Under the pieces are notes generated by a model that saw only the letters and a list, made by a program, of their open reading frames with translations, did no database searches and was not told the origin of the DNA. From positions 125,514,856 to 125,578,855 of the forward strand of contig NC_053494.1 in NCBI RefSeq assembly GCF_905171775.1: a DNA stretch of 64,000 bases, written 5' to 3'. Below, piece after piece: positions 33,996-46,089 of this stretch (the first letter of the stretch is position 1; each line of letters opens with the position of its first letter). Source of the stretch: Rana temporaria (lineage: Eukaryota; Chordata; Amphibia; Anura; Ranidae). A program made the translations under genes and the position numbers.

Positions 33996-34797
33996 AACCA
34001 CTTGATGACCAACATGTTCAAAGTCGTACTTTGAATGACAATTGCTCAGTAATGCAATGTTGTACCAAATTATTTTTATATCACTTTTTTAAGACAAACA
34101 GATAGTGCTTTCTATAAGTGGTTATTAACTATCACTGAGCTTTTTTTTACTATATAAAGGAAAAAAGACCACGGTTTTGAAAAAAACAAAAACAACCCCT
34201 GCCTTTCTGTTAAAAAGCTGTGCAAATAAATTAATATTTCTTCATAAATTTAGGCCAAAATGTATTTTGCATTTCTTTGGTAAATATAACCCAAATCAGT
34301 GTATAGTATTTAGTATGTGTTAAAGTTGTAAAGTCTACAATCTATGGTATACTGTATATATGTGAAATCTATCAGCCCAAAAAAAATACTTTTTGAAAAA
34401 CTAGACAGTCCAAGGTATTTGGTAAGAGACATGGTGAGTCTTTTGAAGTTGTCATTTTTTACCATTTTTTTTTTGGAAAATTAAGAAAGTAAATAAAAAT
34501 AGATTTTTTTTCACAAAAATGTTACTTTAAAAAGCTATTCTCACACAATGTAGACATACATACAATTACACCACAAAAGATATTCTTCTATTCCTACTGG
34601 GTATGGAAATGCCACACATGTGAGACTTTTTACTGTCTAGGTGCATAGAAGGGCCCAAAATCCAAGGAGTGCCTTTGTGTTTTTCAAGGGGCATAAATTA
34701 GTAATATATTTTCTTGACTACCTATCACGTGTCTTGAGGCCCTGAAGGCCAATACAGGAAAAACATCCACAAAATTACTACATTTTTAAAAGCAGAA
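33996..34797. repeat. Repeat family F relative (left end), older
   Basis: It starts AACCACTTGATGACC and contains ACTATCACTGAGCTTTTTTT and AAAAAAGACCACGG-like text in the order of family F, but is diverged. The right side is bounded by the LTR at 34798. Confidence 0.45.
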
Positions 34798-35549
34798 TGT
34801 AACGAGACCCTTGCTCGCTCGCTCGCTTCCGCCCCCGACACTCCTCTGCTACTAGAGAGTCAGCTTGCAGATCGCAACGTCTGATGGTTCGGTCATCTAA
34901 GGCTCCGGGATCCGAACTACAGCTATGTGCCGTTCGGAATCCATTAGAACAAACACCAGGCAGGCTGTATGTAAGTTCCTTTATTGGAAGCACACAACAC
35001 ACTTTTATACAGAATTTGGAACATCCCGCCCCCAACAACCGCTTTCCTATTGGTCAATTGTAAAGTACATGTAGTTCTCTTCAGGTCCTCTTAGCCATGC
35101 AAATGAGGACTTGAAAATGAGTCAGCAGGATTGGTCCGATAGCTTGAATAGAAGGACTGCTATGTGTAATGAGACAGAAGCCCCAGGGGGCAATTAATGT
35201 ACACAATAGCCAGACACAGAACAATGGAGCCGTCTGGAGCCTTAAGACAGAGCAGAAGACCCCCCACTGTGTAACAGATTTCAAGGAGGAACACTTCCGC
35301 ATTCCAAGGTCCATGACAATACTTCCCCTGGGAAACAGTCCAACAGCCACAGTGGGACCCCGAACAGGTCAACTCGAGGATGTTGGAAAAGTAGTCTTAA
35401 GGTTCCAGGTCTGTCTGCCAGGGTAACCCCTCCTGTCTCAGTGCCAGCATGTCCCGGGTCCCCAGTATCTTTTCTGGCCCATAGTCTGTCGGTAGGAGGC
35501 CCGCCCCCAGTCCCTTTCAAAACACACAGTGACAGTGGGTTCTGTCACA
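34798..35549 (-). mobile_element. 3' LTR of a minus-strand retroelement
   Basis: On the minus strand it starts TGTGAC and ends GTTACA (752 bp). It has TATAAAAG (35002-35009) and AATAAA (34980-34985) in the correct order, so U3, R and U5 can be placed. A purine tract lies directly upstream (35550-35562), showing this is the 3' LTR and that internal sequence extends rightward. No partner LTR was seen. Confidence 0.85.
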
Positions 35550-35562
35550 TTTCTCCCCTTTT
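35550..35562 (-). promoter_or_regulatory. Polypurine tract
   Basis: AAAAGGGGAGAAA on the minus strand, directly abutting the TG of the LTR. It primes plus-strand DNA synthesis in LTR elements. Confidence 0.85.
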
Positions 35563-36014
35563 AAAACAGACTAACCAGGTTCCTGACCCTCAACTGGCCT
35601 GGACCTGTGTTAGTCACAAACTTCCACCCCAGGCAAACAGGAAAAGTAAAAGTACGACTCTGGCACTGGGGAACAAAACCGCACATACGGTCTCCCGGGA
35701 ATAAAAACAGCCGCTGCAGAGTGGGAACAGCTGTCTGCACTCCTCTGATCCGGGGCTGGGTTGCAGATATTGGGGTAGTGTCCAATTGCTGGGGAGGGAG
35801 AATTGCCTATATAACAGATATCTGTTGTTGGGGAAACAGCTCACGCAGATCATCTCTCAGACTCTCCGGAGCCAACTCTTTTTCTGATGCTGGGCAGATG
35901 CCAGGGGCACTCTGCCCTGTAGCCAGCGCTTCTGCTGGGGCACCAGATGAGATACTCTGGACTCATTTCCCAGCCTTCCAGCGCCTGTCTCAACTCCCCT
36001 TTCTGAGACTGGTC
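35563..36014 (-). pseudogene. Truncated internal 3' region of the minus-strand LTR element
   Basis: This is upstream of the polypurine tract on the minus strand. A short frame reads FLFPGDRMCGFVPQCQ (about 35690), which weakly resembles the F.PGD..LVLVP motif at the C-terminus of Gypsy-type integrase. No reverse transcriptase or integrase core is visible, so the element is strongly truncated and its class cannot be fixed. The assignment as pol is tentative. Confidence 0.35.
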
Positions 36015-36340
36015 TGCTGTGGCAGTGATCAGAAACACTGTATCTGGCTAAACTGGCCTGGCAGTACTGTAACTGGTGGCGTTGTGATCAGGAAGACTGT
36101 GACTGGCTGCACTTTTATGGTGACACTGAGATCGGTATGGTGGTGATCACGGACACTGAATGGCTGCACTAGTCTGGTGACATTGTACTGCTGTGGCTAG
36201 TGATTAGAGACAGTGCATGGCTGCACTGGCATTCACAGTGTTATCACAGCAGCCAGCCATTGTACAGATTCACTTGCCATAAGAGTACCATTTCACCATA
36301 ATGACACTGCACTGCTCTGGTGATTGTGATTTGTGATTGT
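36015..36340. repeat. Degenerate tandem repeat (GGTGACA.TGTACTG type)
   Basis: Imperfect units of roughly 45-50 bp containing GTGATCA(G/C)(A/G)GACACTG and GGCTGCACT. Probably a decayed minisatellite. Confidence 0.6.
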
Positions 36341-36421
36341 GAAATTGTAGAAAATACAGCCTTTATTTTACAAATCTGATTGCTGTGATCCATGATCTGC
36401 TGTGTCCAAAGGAATCACATT

Positions 36422-37359
36422 GGTGGTTATTTACTAAAGGCATATCCACTTTTCACTACAAGTGCAAACTACGGGCCAGATTCACAAAGAGATACGACGG
36501 TGTATCTACAGATACACCATCGTATCTCTGACGTAAACTGGTCCTATCTATGCGCCTGATTCATAGAATCAGATACGCATAGATAGGGCTAAGATCTGAC
36601 AGGTGTAACTGTGTTACACTGTCGGATCTTTTTTTCAATTTAAAAATGGCGCCGGGGGCGTTCCCGCTGATTTACGATAAATAATATGTAAATCAGCGAG
36701 ATACGCAAATTCACGAACGTACGCGGACCCGACGCAGTCTTCTTACGACGTTTCCGTAGCGGCGTACCCGTTGTATACTTACCCCTGCTTTCATCAGGAG
36801 CAGCCAATGTTAAGTATAGCCGACGTTCCCGCGTCGAATTTAAATTTGTTAACGTCGTTTGCGTAAGTCGTTCTAGAATACGGATGGACGTCGTTTACGT
36901 AAGCGTCGAAACCACTGACGTCCTAGCGACGTCAGTGGGAGCAATGCACGCTGGGAAATTCCCCGGACGGGGGATTTAGGATCCGCCGTCGCAAGTTTGG
37001 AGGTAAGTGGTTTGTGAATTAGCCACTTGCCTCCTAAACTTGCGGGAGCGGATCTTAATTCACGTAGATCGAGCGGAACTATAGATCGGCTGCGCTACGT
37101 GAATCTGGCCCTACAAGTGCAAAGTGCACTTGAAATTGCACTGAAAGTGCAGTCGCTGTAATTCTGAGAGGTAGATCTGAAATCAGGAGAAGCTCTGCTG
37201 ATTTTATCATCCAATCATGTGCAAGCTAAAATGCTGTTTTTTATTGTCCTTGCATGTCCCCCTCGGATATACAGCGACTGCACTTCCAAGTGCACTTTAG
37301 GTGCACTTTGCACTTGTAGTTTGCACTTGTAGTGGATATGCCTTTCGTTAATAACCCCC
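36422..37359. mobile_element. MITE family A, interrupted by MITE family B
   Basis: Left half 36422-36472, right half 37112-37359. Joining the halves across one copy of TAC gives the uninterrupted text CAAACTACAAGTGC, exactly as in the intact copy at 20745-20760. Confidence 0.9.
36473..37111. mobile_element. MITE family B, TAC duplication, nested
   Basis: GGGCCAGATTCAC and GTGAATCTGGCCC ends are perfectly inverted. TAC flanks at 36470-36472 and 37112-37114. It is inserted inside MITE A, which proves the 3-bp duplication. Confidence 0.93.
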
Positions 37360-39003
37360 TTTGTGTGCCTCTGTGTGTCCTAGAGGGTTGGAAACAGGAG
37401 GCCAAAAATATATGCCCTCAGGAACTCACTCTCTGTCTGTTTATGTACAATGGCTGGATGGGAGGTCGTTAAGAAATCAAGCTGTCTAGCAACAGTGTCA
37501 ATTAGAGGGTTTGGACAAATCATTTAATACTGACAGGTGTTTGGGGAGGGGGACAGTAAGTTTAACCCCCTAGAAAGCAGATTGGAAAACACAAGCATAA
37601 AAGTAATTCTATTTTAGAAATTCTCCTCTTCTACTCCATCTATTCTTCGGTTTCCAAGGCATTAATTACTTTATTCCTGAATCCAATCACTCTTTCCACA
37701 TGAAATACATAGCATTTTAGGAGGCTGATGCAGAACGTGACCCATTCCTCATCAGCCACCTGTTTCCTTACTGGACACATGTCCCCTGACAATAGCATTC
37801 TTTTGTTTTCTAGAATAATTTTGCCTTATAGGCACTATTAACAGGAAGTCACCACACTTTTACTAATGCAAGGTCTTGCTCTTGTGACTCCCAGGAAAGG
37901 TCACTGGGCCAATCCTGGGCCATGGCATGCTCCAACATGGAGGCAAGTTGTGAGGTAAAGGGCATGATGTGCAACTGTCCTCTCATTAACCAGTGCTGCC
38001 ATTACCTGCTGCAATCACCCATGTCCTACCCAGGCTTAGCAGCTATTTGTTATAATGTGTCCCAACCTTGAAGATTAAAATGTGTGTCCACTCAAATGGT
38101 ACGAATGTTCTGCAGCCACACCAGGCTTTTAACCTGGAGGGGTTAATGGCTTTAACTCCCAAATTAATGTTCCTTTGATACACCAAGGTTACTCTAGTTG
38201 TTGACATGAACATTTTTCTCAGTAAGCAACACGAACAACTTCTTTACATCTTCCGCATGTGCAATCGGTTACATACACTTGGCTGTGTGATTTGACAGAG
38301 GTAGAATAGCTGTGCTACTGTACTAGACACTATCCCTAGTGGTTTGTATAGGGAAAGGTTTACACAGAACCTAGTGTTGCCATTACCTGAGTTGGATAAA
38401 GTTTATAGCAACACAAGTCCATACAATTTGGATCCCTGAAGAACAAGTCCATTGGAAGGAGAAATAGTAAAGAAGAGCCATCACATCACAGCAGCTGGTC
38501 CTCGCAGATCTAGTCCCATTGCACTTCCCTTGGGTTGGTCCTCTGCAGCTTTATATAACCAAAAAAGGCAGGATTTGACATCACCTGACCCCTGCAGCAA
38601 ACAGAATGATAAAAGTCACATCACAAATAGCAAGTAATTGAGCTACAACTTTGAAAACTTGCTAGACTTGCCAGACTTCATAAGTTTGTTGCACAATTGC
38701 AGCAAGTCTGCATTGCATGACTCCAGATCATCTTTCTTTGCAAACATTCTGCAAGTCTGCTGCAAATTCTGGTTCAGTTATATTGTGCAATAGACAGGGG
38801 TCACTGTGACTTGCAGACCTCTTGCTGTAGACTCATAACTGCAACTTTGCTCTTGCTAGAGACTTGTGACACTTATTTTGTATGAATTTTATAGCCGTGC
38901 ACATTTGCTACAAATTGGAAAAGTGTCAACTATAACTTGTGCTTCAAGTACTCTGCAAGTGTACAACTTACCAGTGAAAATGTGCAGCAAGTCAACATGA
39001 CTT
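37360..39003. other. No recognised gene
   Basis: Mixed AT-rich DNA. 38640-39000 has repeated words such as CTTGC.AGAC and GCAAGTCTGC, suggesting an old dispersed repeat that is interrupted by the foldback MITE at 39004. Confidence 0.45.
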
Positions 39004-39535
39004 AGGCCTCGTACACACAACCGTTTTCCTCGACAAAATCCATCAAGAAAAATGCTGGCAGAGCTTTTTTGCCGAGGAAAACGGTCGTGTGTATGTTTTT
39101 CGTCGAGAAAACTGTCGACGAGAAAAAAAGAGAACATGTTCGTGTGTATGCTTAGAAACGCGCGCATGCTCAGAATAAAGTATGAGACGGGAGCGCACCT
39201 TTGGTAAAAGTAGCGTTCGTAATGGAGATAACACATTTGTCACGCTGTAACAGACTGAAAAGCGTGAATCTTCTCTCACCAAACTTTTACTTAACACGCA
39301 GTAACATGAGATTAGCAAAAGCTGCCCCAGGGGTGGCACCAGTGGAATCAAACTTCCCCTTTTTTAGTGCCGTTGTACGTGTTGTACGTCACCACGTTTG
39401 AGAACGACAAGATTTTGTCCTACAGTGTTTATGCAAAGAAAGCTTGACAAGATTCTCGACAAGCCTGACAAGAAACTCGTCGAGGAAAACTACGTTTCAT
39501 TTACGACGAGATTGTCGGTCGTGTGTATGAGGCCT
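39004..39535. mobile_element. Foldback MITE, GTACACA-end family, long form
   Basis: Ends AGGCCTCGTACACACAACCG and CGGTCGTGTGTATGAGGCCT. The middle is shared with 24438-25035 (TGCTCAGAATAAAGTATGAG, CACGCTGTAACAGACTG). Non-coding. Confidence 0.9.
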
Positions 39536-39730
39536 CACAGTTCAATGCTATCACTTGTGGCAAGTTATCCTTGCTATCTGGGATAACACCTCAATATTTA
39601 GCACAGGAAAAACACAAAAAATTAATAAAATAGTAACACACAGTAGGCACTTGCCTACAGGGCATGCCTAAAATGATCAGCTTTTATTCCTATAACTAAA
39701 ACCTTTATCTCAAAAGGAAAAATAACTGTT
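39536..39730. other. Spacer between two MITEs
   Basis: Nothing recognised. Confidence 0.5.
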
Positions 39731-40093
39731 ATGCCTAGTACACACGATCGTTTTTCCCGTCTGGAAAACTGTCGTGTTTTCCTTTGGCCGGGAAAACCGG
39801 CCGTGTATATGCTCCTTAGCAGTTTTCCTGACAGGAAAACTGCGGTTTAAAAAATGAGAACATGTTATCTTTTTTCTCGCCGCGAATCGCATCGTTTTTT
39901 TCCCACAGTTTTCCTACGGGAAACACTGCGAAGGAGGGGGGATAGACAGCTGGTTTTCCTGACCAAAGTTCTCCTGGCAGTTTTCCTGTCGGGAAAAACG
40001 CCTGTGTATACAGGGGAAAAGGGACTGAGCCGGTCCTCGGTTTTCCCCTCGGTCTTTTGACCGTCGGGAAAACCGATCGTGTGTACGAGGCCT
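39731..40093. mobile_element. Foldback MITE, GTACACA-end family, subtype 1
   Basis: Ends ATGCCTAGTACACACGATCG and CGATCGTGTGTACGAGGCCT. The inside has TTTTCC and GGGAAAAC words like 4568-4949. Confidence 0.9.
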
Positions 40094-40187
40094 AAGTGTA
40101 ACTGCTTAAATAAATGACAGTTTCAGTTTTTATTTGTTAATAATATTAATTGACTAGCCCATGCAACACTACTGGATCCACAGTCTG

Positions 40188-40431
40188 AGGCCTCGTACAC
40201 ACGACCGAGGAACTCGACGGGCGAAACACATCGTTTTGCTCGTCGAGTTCCTTGTTAGGCTGTCGAGGAACTCGACGTGCCAATTTTCTCCATTCCCGTC
40301 GAGGAAAAAGAGAACATGCTCTCTTTTTGGCTTGAAGAATGTACACACGACCGGTTTCCTCAGCAAAAAAAAAAAAACAGCAAGTTTCTTGATGGTTTTT
40401 GCCGAGAAACTCGGTCGTGTGTACGAGGCCT
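40188..40431. mobile_element. Foldback MITE, GTACACA-end family, short form
   Basis: Ends AGGCCTCGTACACACGACCG and its perfect complement. Inside CTCGTCGAGTTCC and GAGGAACTCGACG. It is the inverse-oriented twin of 24167-24436. Confidence 0.9.
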
Positions 40432-40623
40432 GACAATGTTGCTGTCCAACGTTGGCTACATTGCTCCTCTATAGATACAGAACTGTAGCCACTCAAAGAC
40501 AGGAGGTGTGGTAATAGCCAGATCACCAGGTAAAATAAAGAGAAATAAATAATACAACTACCAATTCTAATTATAAGTAAGCTGCAATATATTAAATGTT
40601 TATTTTTGGGTTTGTATAAACTT

Positions 40624-40760
40624 TAGGGTTGATTTACTAGAACTCAAGAGTGCAAAATCTGGTGCAGCTGTGCATGGTAGCCAATCCGCTTCTAACTTCA
40701 GCTTGTTCAATTAAGCTTTGACAAAAAAATCTGGAACCAGTTTTAGCAAATCAATTCCTT
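40624..40760. mobile_element. Palindromic MITE family C copy
   Basis: GGTTGATTTACTAGAACTC and GCAAAATCTGGTGCAGCTG on the left, and GGAACCAGTTTTAGCAAATCAA on the right. The central CTTCAGCTTGTTCAATTAAG is typical of this family. The right arm is shortened. Confidence 0.75.
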
Positions 40761-40969
40761 TGTGTTTCCAGTATTTCTATACCGCAACACATATGCAATA
40801 CATAAGCTGCATAAGACTATGAAGACATTGATGCAGACACCACTGGAAAAATATAAATTCTGTTATGTGTGTCTATTAGGGGTAAACAAAACTGAGACTT
40901 TATGTTCCCCTAAATTTTAACCAAAATCAGGTTTTTCATTCATGCAATGGTTCTCTAAACCTCAGACAC

Positions 40970-41643
40970 ACCGATGACGTAAGCTCTTTACCATGTGATT
41001 AGCTGTGTTACCAGCTTTGCATTTACTGGGGACATTTACCTTGATAATCAGGGCACTGATCATCCTATCAGTGCCCTTCAGTGCTGCCTTATCAATGCAG
41101 TCTCATCATTGCCCATCAGTGCTCATCAGTGGAACTTATCTGTGCCTATCAGTGCTGCCTCATCAGTGCCCATCAGTGGAACTTGTCAGTGCTGCCTCAT
41201 CAGTGCCCATCAGTGGAACTTAACAGTGCAGCATTATCATTGCCCATCAGTGGAATTTATCAGTGCCTATCTGTGCCCATCAGTGCAGCTTCATCAGTGC
41301 CCATCAATGCAGCCTCATTAGTGCAGCCTATCAGTGCTCATCAGTGCACATCAGTGAAAAATTACTTATTTGAAAAATTGTATAACAGAAATAAAAAGGA
41401 AAAGGTTTTGTTTTTGTTTTTTCAAAATTTTCTGTCTTTTTTCACTTGTTTAGCAAAAAAAACAAAAAAATACAAAAACAAAGGTAAATACCACTAAAGG
41501 AAAGCTCTATTGGTGTGGAAAAAATACAAAATGTCATATATGTACAGTGTTGCATGGCAGTGCAATTGTCATTTAACGTGCAAAAGACCAGAAAGCTGAA
41601 CATTGGTCTGGTTAGGAAGAATATGAAAGTGCTTAGTGGTTAA
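40970..41643. repeat. Repeat family F copy with internal minisatellite
   Basis: The right half (41360-41643) has AAATACCACTAAAGGAAAGC and CTCTATTGGTGTGGAAAAA, matching 32712-32760, and ends GCTTAGTGGTTAA. The left half contains the CATCAGTGC tandem array. Confidence 0.78.
41044..41357 (+). repeat. Minisatellite, core CATCAGTG(C/G)
   Basis: More than twenty imperfect copies of a short core, arranged in longer units such as GCCTCATCAGTGCCCATCAG. The repetitive frames over it are artefacts. Confidence 0.9.
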
Positions 41644-42572
41644 AAAAAAGAATGAAAAAATAGGAGGTTTTGACTTTTGGCAACATTCAGTGAGAGAAAA
41701 GTTTTAATTTTGATTTGTTTGTTTTTTTTGTTTTTTTTGCTTTTAGGGTACAATGGGCTTTAAATGGCTCTTGGGATTACAGAAGTTTAATTCAACTATC
41801 TTGGACCTATTGTGCCATATTTTGTGCTTATTTTACATTTGTTTTACAAAGATACACAAAAAAAAGTAAAAAAGAAAATCACTCAACTTATTCAGTGTTT
41901 GTTTATTGCATTTTAACTAAACCCACGTTAATGATATAGCCTACATTAGGGTGCAAAAACATAAACTGACTAAAACTAAATACTTCACCAAATGCCTTCC
42001 TTTACTAAAGTTTAGAAATTAAAAATGGTATTGAGGAGTTCTTGGTACGCAGTAAGCATATGAGAAAACGTATTTGTTTTATTGTGCACATACTGTATTT
42101 TTCACTTTTCTATAAATATTAAAACAAAAAATGGATTTGTGATCATTTCTGAATCAAAGGAACCCTGGGCACCAATGCATCGATTTTTATTTAAATGATT
42201 TGTACAAATAGCTTAGAGGCATTTTTCACACTCTTTGCCAGTACATCTAGGACTGACTTCTAGTAAATCAGACAAACTGTCACCTTATACTTTGATGTTG
42301 CCCTCAGCAGTGTTTTATTTTGTTTTTTATGCTTACATTTATCCAAAATGTTCTTTCTGGTTGGTAACATGACTTTCTGGGTCCTCTTCTTCTTTGGTCT
42401 TCACTCAGACATGAGTGATCCTTAATGAAGCAGAGAGCAATGGTGATTTGATGATGTCAGCTCCACTCTCTGCACCAATACAACGTGAATGCATGGTGCC
42501 TTGGAGATTCAGGAGTTTAAGCCATGCTTTGCCCCCACACTATGTTCTCAGTTTTCAAGATTGAGTGACACT
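41644..42572. other. No recognised gene
   Basis: AT-rich with poly-T/A tracts. Nothing recognised. Confidence 0.5.
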
Positions 42573-42858
42573 GGGGGGGCTTATTTACTAAAGGCAAATC
42601 CACTTTGCACTACAAGTGCAAAGTGCACTTGAAATTGCACTGAAAGTGCACTTGGAAGTGCTGTCGCTGTAGATCCGAGGGGGACATGCAAAGAAAAAAA
42701 AAAAACGTCATTTTAGCTGGCACATGATTGGATGATAAAATCATCAGAGCTTCCCCTCATTTCATATCTACCCTTCAGATTTACACTTTCAGTGCAATTT
42801 CAAGTGCACTTTGCACTTGTAGTGCAACGTGGATTTGCCTTTCATAAATAACCCCCCC
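42573..42858. mobile_element. Palindromic MITE family A copy
   Basis: GGGGGGGCTTATTTAC and AAATAACCCCCCC ends. TGCACTT and AAGTGCA words occur in both arms. Confidence 0.88.
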
Positions 42859-43269
42859 ACAGTCATTCAGTTTAGAGAATGATGGACATATTTTGCTAAA
42901 AATAGTGTACTGTGGAGGACTACTCCATGCTAAGGTTAAAGTGATACTAAAGCTTCAAATATAAAAATAAAAAAATAACAAGAATGTCATACTTACCTCC
43001 ACTGTGCAGCTCGTTTTGCACAGTGTGGCCTCGATCCACATCTTCTGGGGTCCCTCGGCGGCTATCTCGGCTCCTCCCGCTTCTGATAACCTCCTCTGGG
43101 AAGCGCTCGGGTGTTACCTTGCGGGCGTGCTCCCGAGTCCTGTATTCGGCGTCCATAGCCGCCGACTACAGAACTCGGCCCCACCCCCCGGCCATTGCGT
43201 CATTGGAGTTGATTGACAACAGCGCAAGCCAATGGCTGCGCTGCTATCAATCTATCCAATGAAGAGCCG

Positions 43270-44842
43270 AGAAGGAAATTTGGCGTTTTATATTGTAGGC
43301 CTGCAATTCTTAGGAATAACTCACTTAACCTCCCTGGCGGTATGATTCTTTCTGAAAAAACATGCTGAAAGCGGTACAATTATTTGCAAGGAAATTTGGT
43401 GTTTTATACTGTAGGCCTGTGATTTTTAGGAATAACTCACTTAAATCTGACCAAACAAGAATCTAATAGGCATCCCGGGTATGACATTTTTTTAAAAACA
43501 AAATTTTAAATTATAATATAATAAATAATTATAAATAATTATAGCAAGTAATAATATAATTGAAATAATAATAATGTAATCAACTCAAAATCACTGAAAT
43601 TTGCTCAGTTGCAGAATTGTTGCTGTCATTATTTTTTTTTTTTTATGACGAATTTCCCCGCAAATCGCTATCGCACAATTCTGCAAGTGATTATAATTTA
43701 TTATCGCTGTTTTCTAGCTGATCTAAAACCATTTTTGACATAAAAAGACACTTTTGGTTGCTATGGACAATCTACAGTTTTCAGGTTTTTATTATATAAA
43801 ATGACATGTAGGGCACTGGGCAGACCACTAGGGACAAGGGGTGTGTGTATTTTTTACATACAGTACTGTAATCTATAAGATTACAGTATACTGTATGTAT
43901 AGTGTTTGTTTACTCTTTTGAATTTGGCGCCGATCTCCGCTCCCGCGCGTCGTAACGTCGCAGGGAACGGAGATCGGCGGCACAGGAGGACGCTGTGTGA
44001 ATCGAGCGAGGTCCCGCTCGCTCACACAGCGCGGTGACATCGCTGGATCCAGGAGAAGGTAAGCCAGCGCATGCTGCAGGCTCTGCATAGCTACCCCGAG
44101 CGTGACTCGGGGTTACCGATTTTGGTAGAAAAAATCAACCCCGAGTCACGCTCGGGGATACCGCCAGGGGGGTTAAATCTGTCCAAACAAGAGTCTAGTA
44201 GACACCCCGGGCATCCCGGGTATAATAAAATTTGAAACACAAAATAATAAATTATAATATAATAAATAAATATAAATAATTATAACAAATAATATAATAA
44301 TAATAAATTACTTTAAATTTTTTGATGCCGAATTTCCCCACAAATCTCTATCGCTCAATTCTGCAAGTGATTCTAATTTATTATCGCTGTTTTCTAGCTG
44401 GTCTAAAACCACTTTTGATGTAAAGGGACACTTTTGGTTGCTATGGACAATCTCCAGTTTCCAGGCAGAAAGAACAGTTTTTATAATATAAAAGTGCATG
44501 TAGGACACTGGACAGACCACTAGGGACAAAGGGGGTGTGTATTTTTTTCATACAGTAATCTATAAGATTACAGTATACTGTATGTATTGTGTTTATTTAC
44601 CTTTTTACGGGGGCAGCTGATCTCCGCCCCCGTGCGTCGTAACATCGCAAGGAACGGAGCTCAGCGGCACACAGGCACAGTGTGAATCGAGCGACGAGGA
44701 CACCGCTCGATCACACAGCGGGGAGGCAACGCAGAATCCAGGGACAAGGTAAGTAATTCCCTGCCTGTGGACACTGCAAGCGATCCCGCTTTTGGTCCTG
44801 AAATTCCACCCCGAGCCAGACTCGGGAATACCGCTCAGGGGG
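43270..44842. mobile_element. MITE family D, outer copy, split
   Basis: The left remnant 43270-43328 (GGAAATTTGGCG to CACTTAA) and right part 44173-44842 resemble the inner copy. The right end TACCGCTCAGGGGG is followed by TTAA (44843-44846). The left terminal part is missing. The inner copy is inserted at an internal TTAA. Confidence 0.85.
43329..44172. mobile_element. MITE family D, inner copy
   Basis: Ends CCTCCCTGGCGGTA and TACCGCCAGGGGGG with TTAA at 43325-43328 and 44173-44176. It is very similar to 23251-24114. The host sequence CTCACTTAAATCTG(A/T)CC, known from inside the element itself (43436-43452), is restored when this copy is removed. Confidence 0.92.
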
Positions 44843-44896
44843 TTAATGCATAAAATGCATTAAGGTGAAAAAACATGAATCTTTCCAACCCCTTTA

Positions 44897-45947
44897 GGTA
44901 TTGCAGTCTGAGCTGTTTTTTTGTTTTTTTTTTACTACTGGAAGGACACTAGTCTGGAGTTGGGCTTTATAAACCCCTCATAAAGTCTGTAACCTCTACA
45001 AGGGGCCCTGGGGTCCTCCTCTCTCCAGATCAGTTGACTTCTTAATGTGGCTACTCACTGGGCCCCTGGGAAATGGCACGGCAGTATAGGCATTATCTCA
45101 ACCCCTATGTAATGCAGATGTATTCATGCTTTAACATCATGTCATTGTTAAAACACATTCATTTAGCTGTATGGATGTCAAAGACTGATACGCAAGACAA
45201 AGACCAATACACAAGTACAATCATTCATCCATTATAGCTTATTAAAAAATGGATGATATTATAGAATATAGAATTAAAGACACTGTTTGGCTATAACTCT
45301 CTGTCTGGATGGTCCACTCCGAAGAGAGACACTTTATAAATTTAATGAGAACTTACACTGAGCTGATAATTCGCACTCCTCTGAACATCAAGCTGAGAAA
45401 TAATAGAAATGCCACTGAAATTCAAATTATATTTCACCATAACAGCTTGAATCAATACTCCAACAAATTAAATATAGAAAGAATACTTTCTTTATGTGCA
45501 CTACACGTTCTGCTTTTGTTATTATATTACTTCAACTGAATTTTGTTTTCTAAAACAATCAAATGCATTATATTTTAGGCTGTATTGATGCTATATATCA
45601 TTATTTTTGGATGCAATATCCATAAATTCAGTATTTTTTTACATTTAAAGTAGATACAGTATAATGCCATGTAAATAGTTTCTGTTTAAGAATATTGTGC
45701 TGTATGTCAGAGCAATTTTTTGGAAGTAATTTTGTTCATTTTTGTCACCTCCTTTGCTTCTAGTGCCCTATTCCTTAGAAAAACCATACGTAGGTATATG
45801 AGACCATTGAAGGATCACAAACACACATAAGCAGAGCGGTTACACAATATTAACTGAAAACACCACCCCTCTTCAATGATTTTTTTTTACAATATTATAA
45901 ACGAAATGTCCAAAAATGTCCTGTGCGTCAAAAGTTGAACAAAACAC
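44897..45947. other. No recognised gene
   Basis: AT-rich. Nothing recognised. Confidence 0.5.
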
Positions 45948-45950
45948 AAT

Positions 45951-46056
45951 GGGCCGGATTCAGAAAGAAGATACAATGGCGTAACGTAATGGCGTAACGT
46001 AAATCAGATAGGTTACGCGGAATCTAAAGATCCACTAACCTATCTGAATCTAGCCC
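45951..46056. mobile_element. MITE family B, short form, AAT duplication
   Basis: GGGCCGGATTCAG and CTGAATCTAGCCC ends, AAT at 45948-45950 and 46057-46059. Only 106 bp remain. Confidence 0.87.
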
Positions 46057-46089
46057 AATGTAGCAATCTTAATAAATGCCAACAACACA

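Larger units (their letters stand above)
42940..44896. mobile_element. Putative T2-like MITE hosting nested family D copies
   Basis: It starts after TTAA (42936-42939) with AGTGATACTAAAG. The right side has CTTTCCAACCCCT near 44881-44893, an imperfect inverse. The GC-rich part 42980-43265 has no recognisable gene. Confidence 0.45.

Noticed and set aside
35607..36146. 179-codon plus-strand frame
   Set aside because: It runs against the orientation of the LTR element and into a tandem repeat; no domain.
41044..41357. CRISPR-like array of short repeats
   Set aside because: Units are imperfect, have no unique spacers of constant length, and lie within a frog dispersed repeat; it is a minisatellite.
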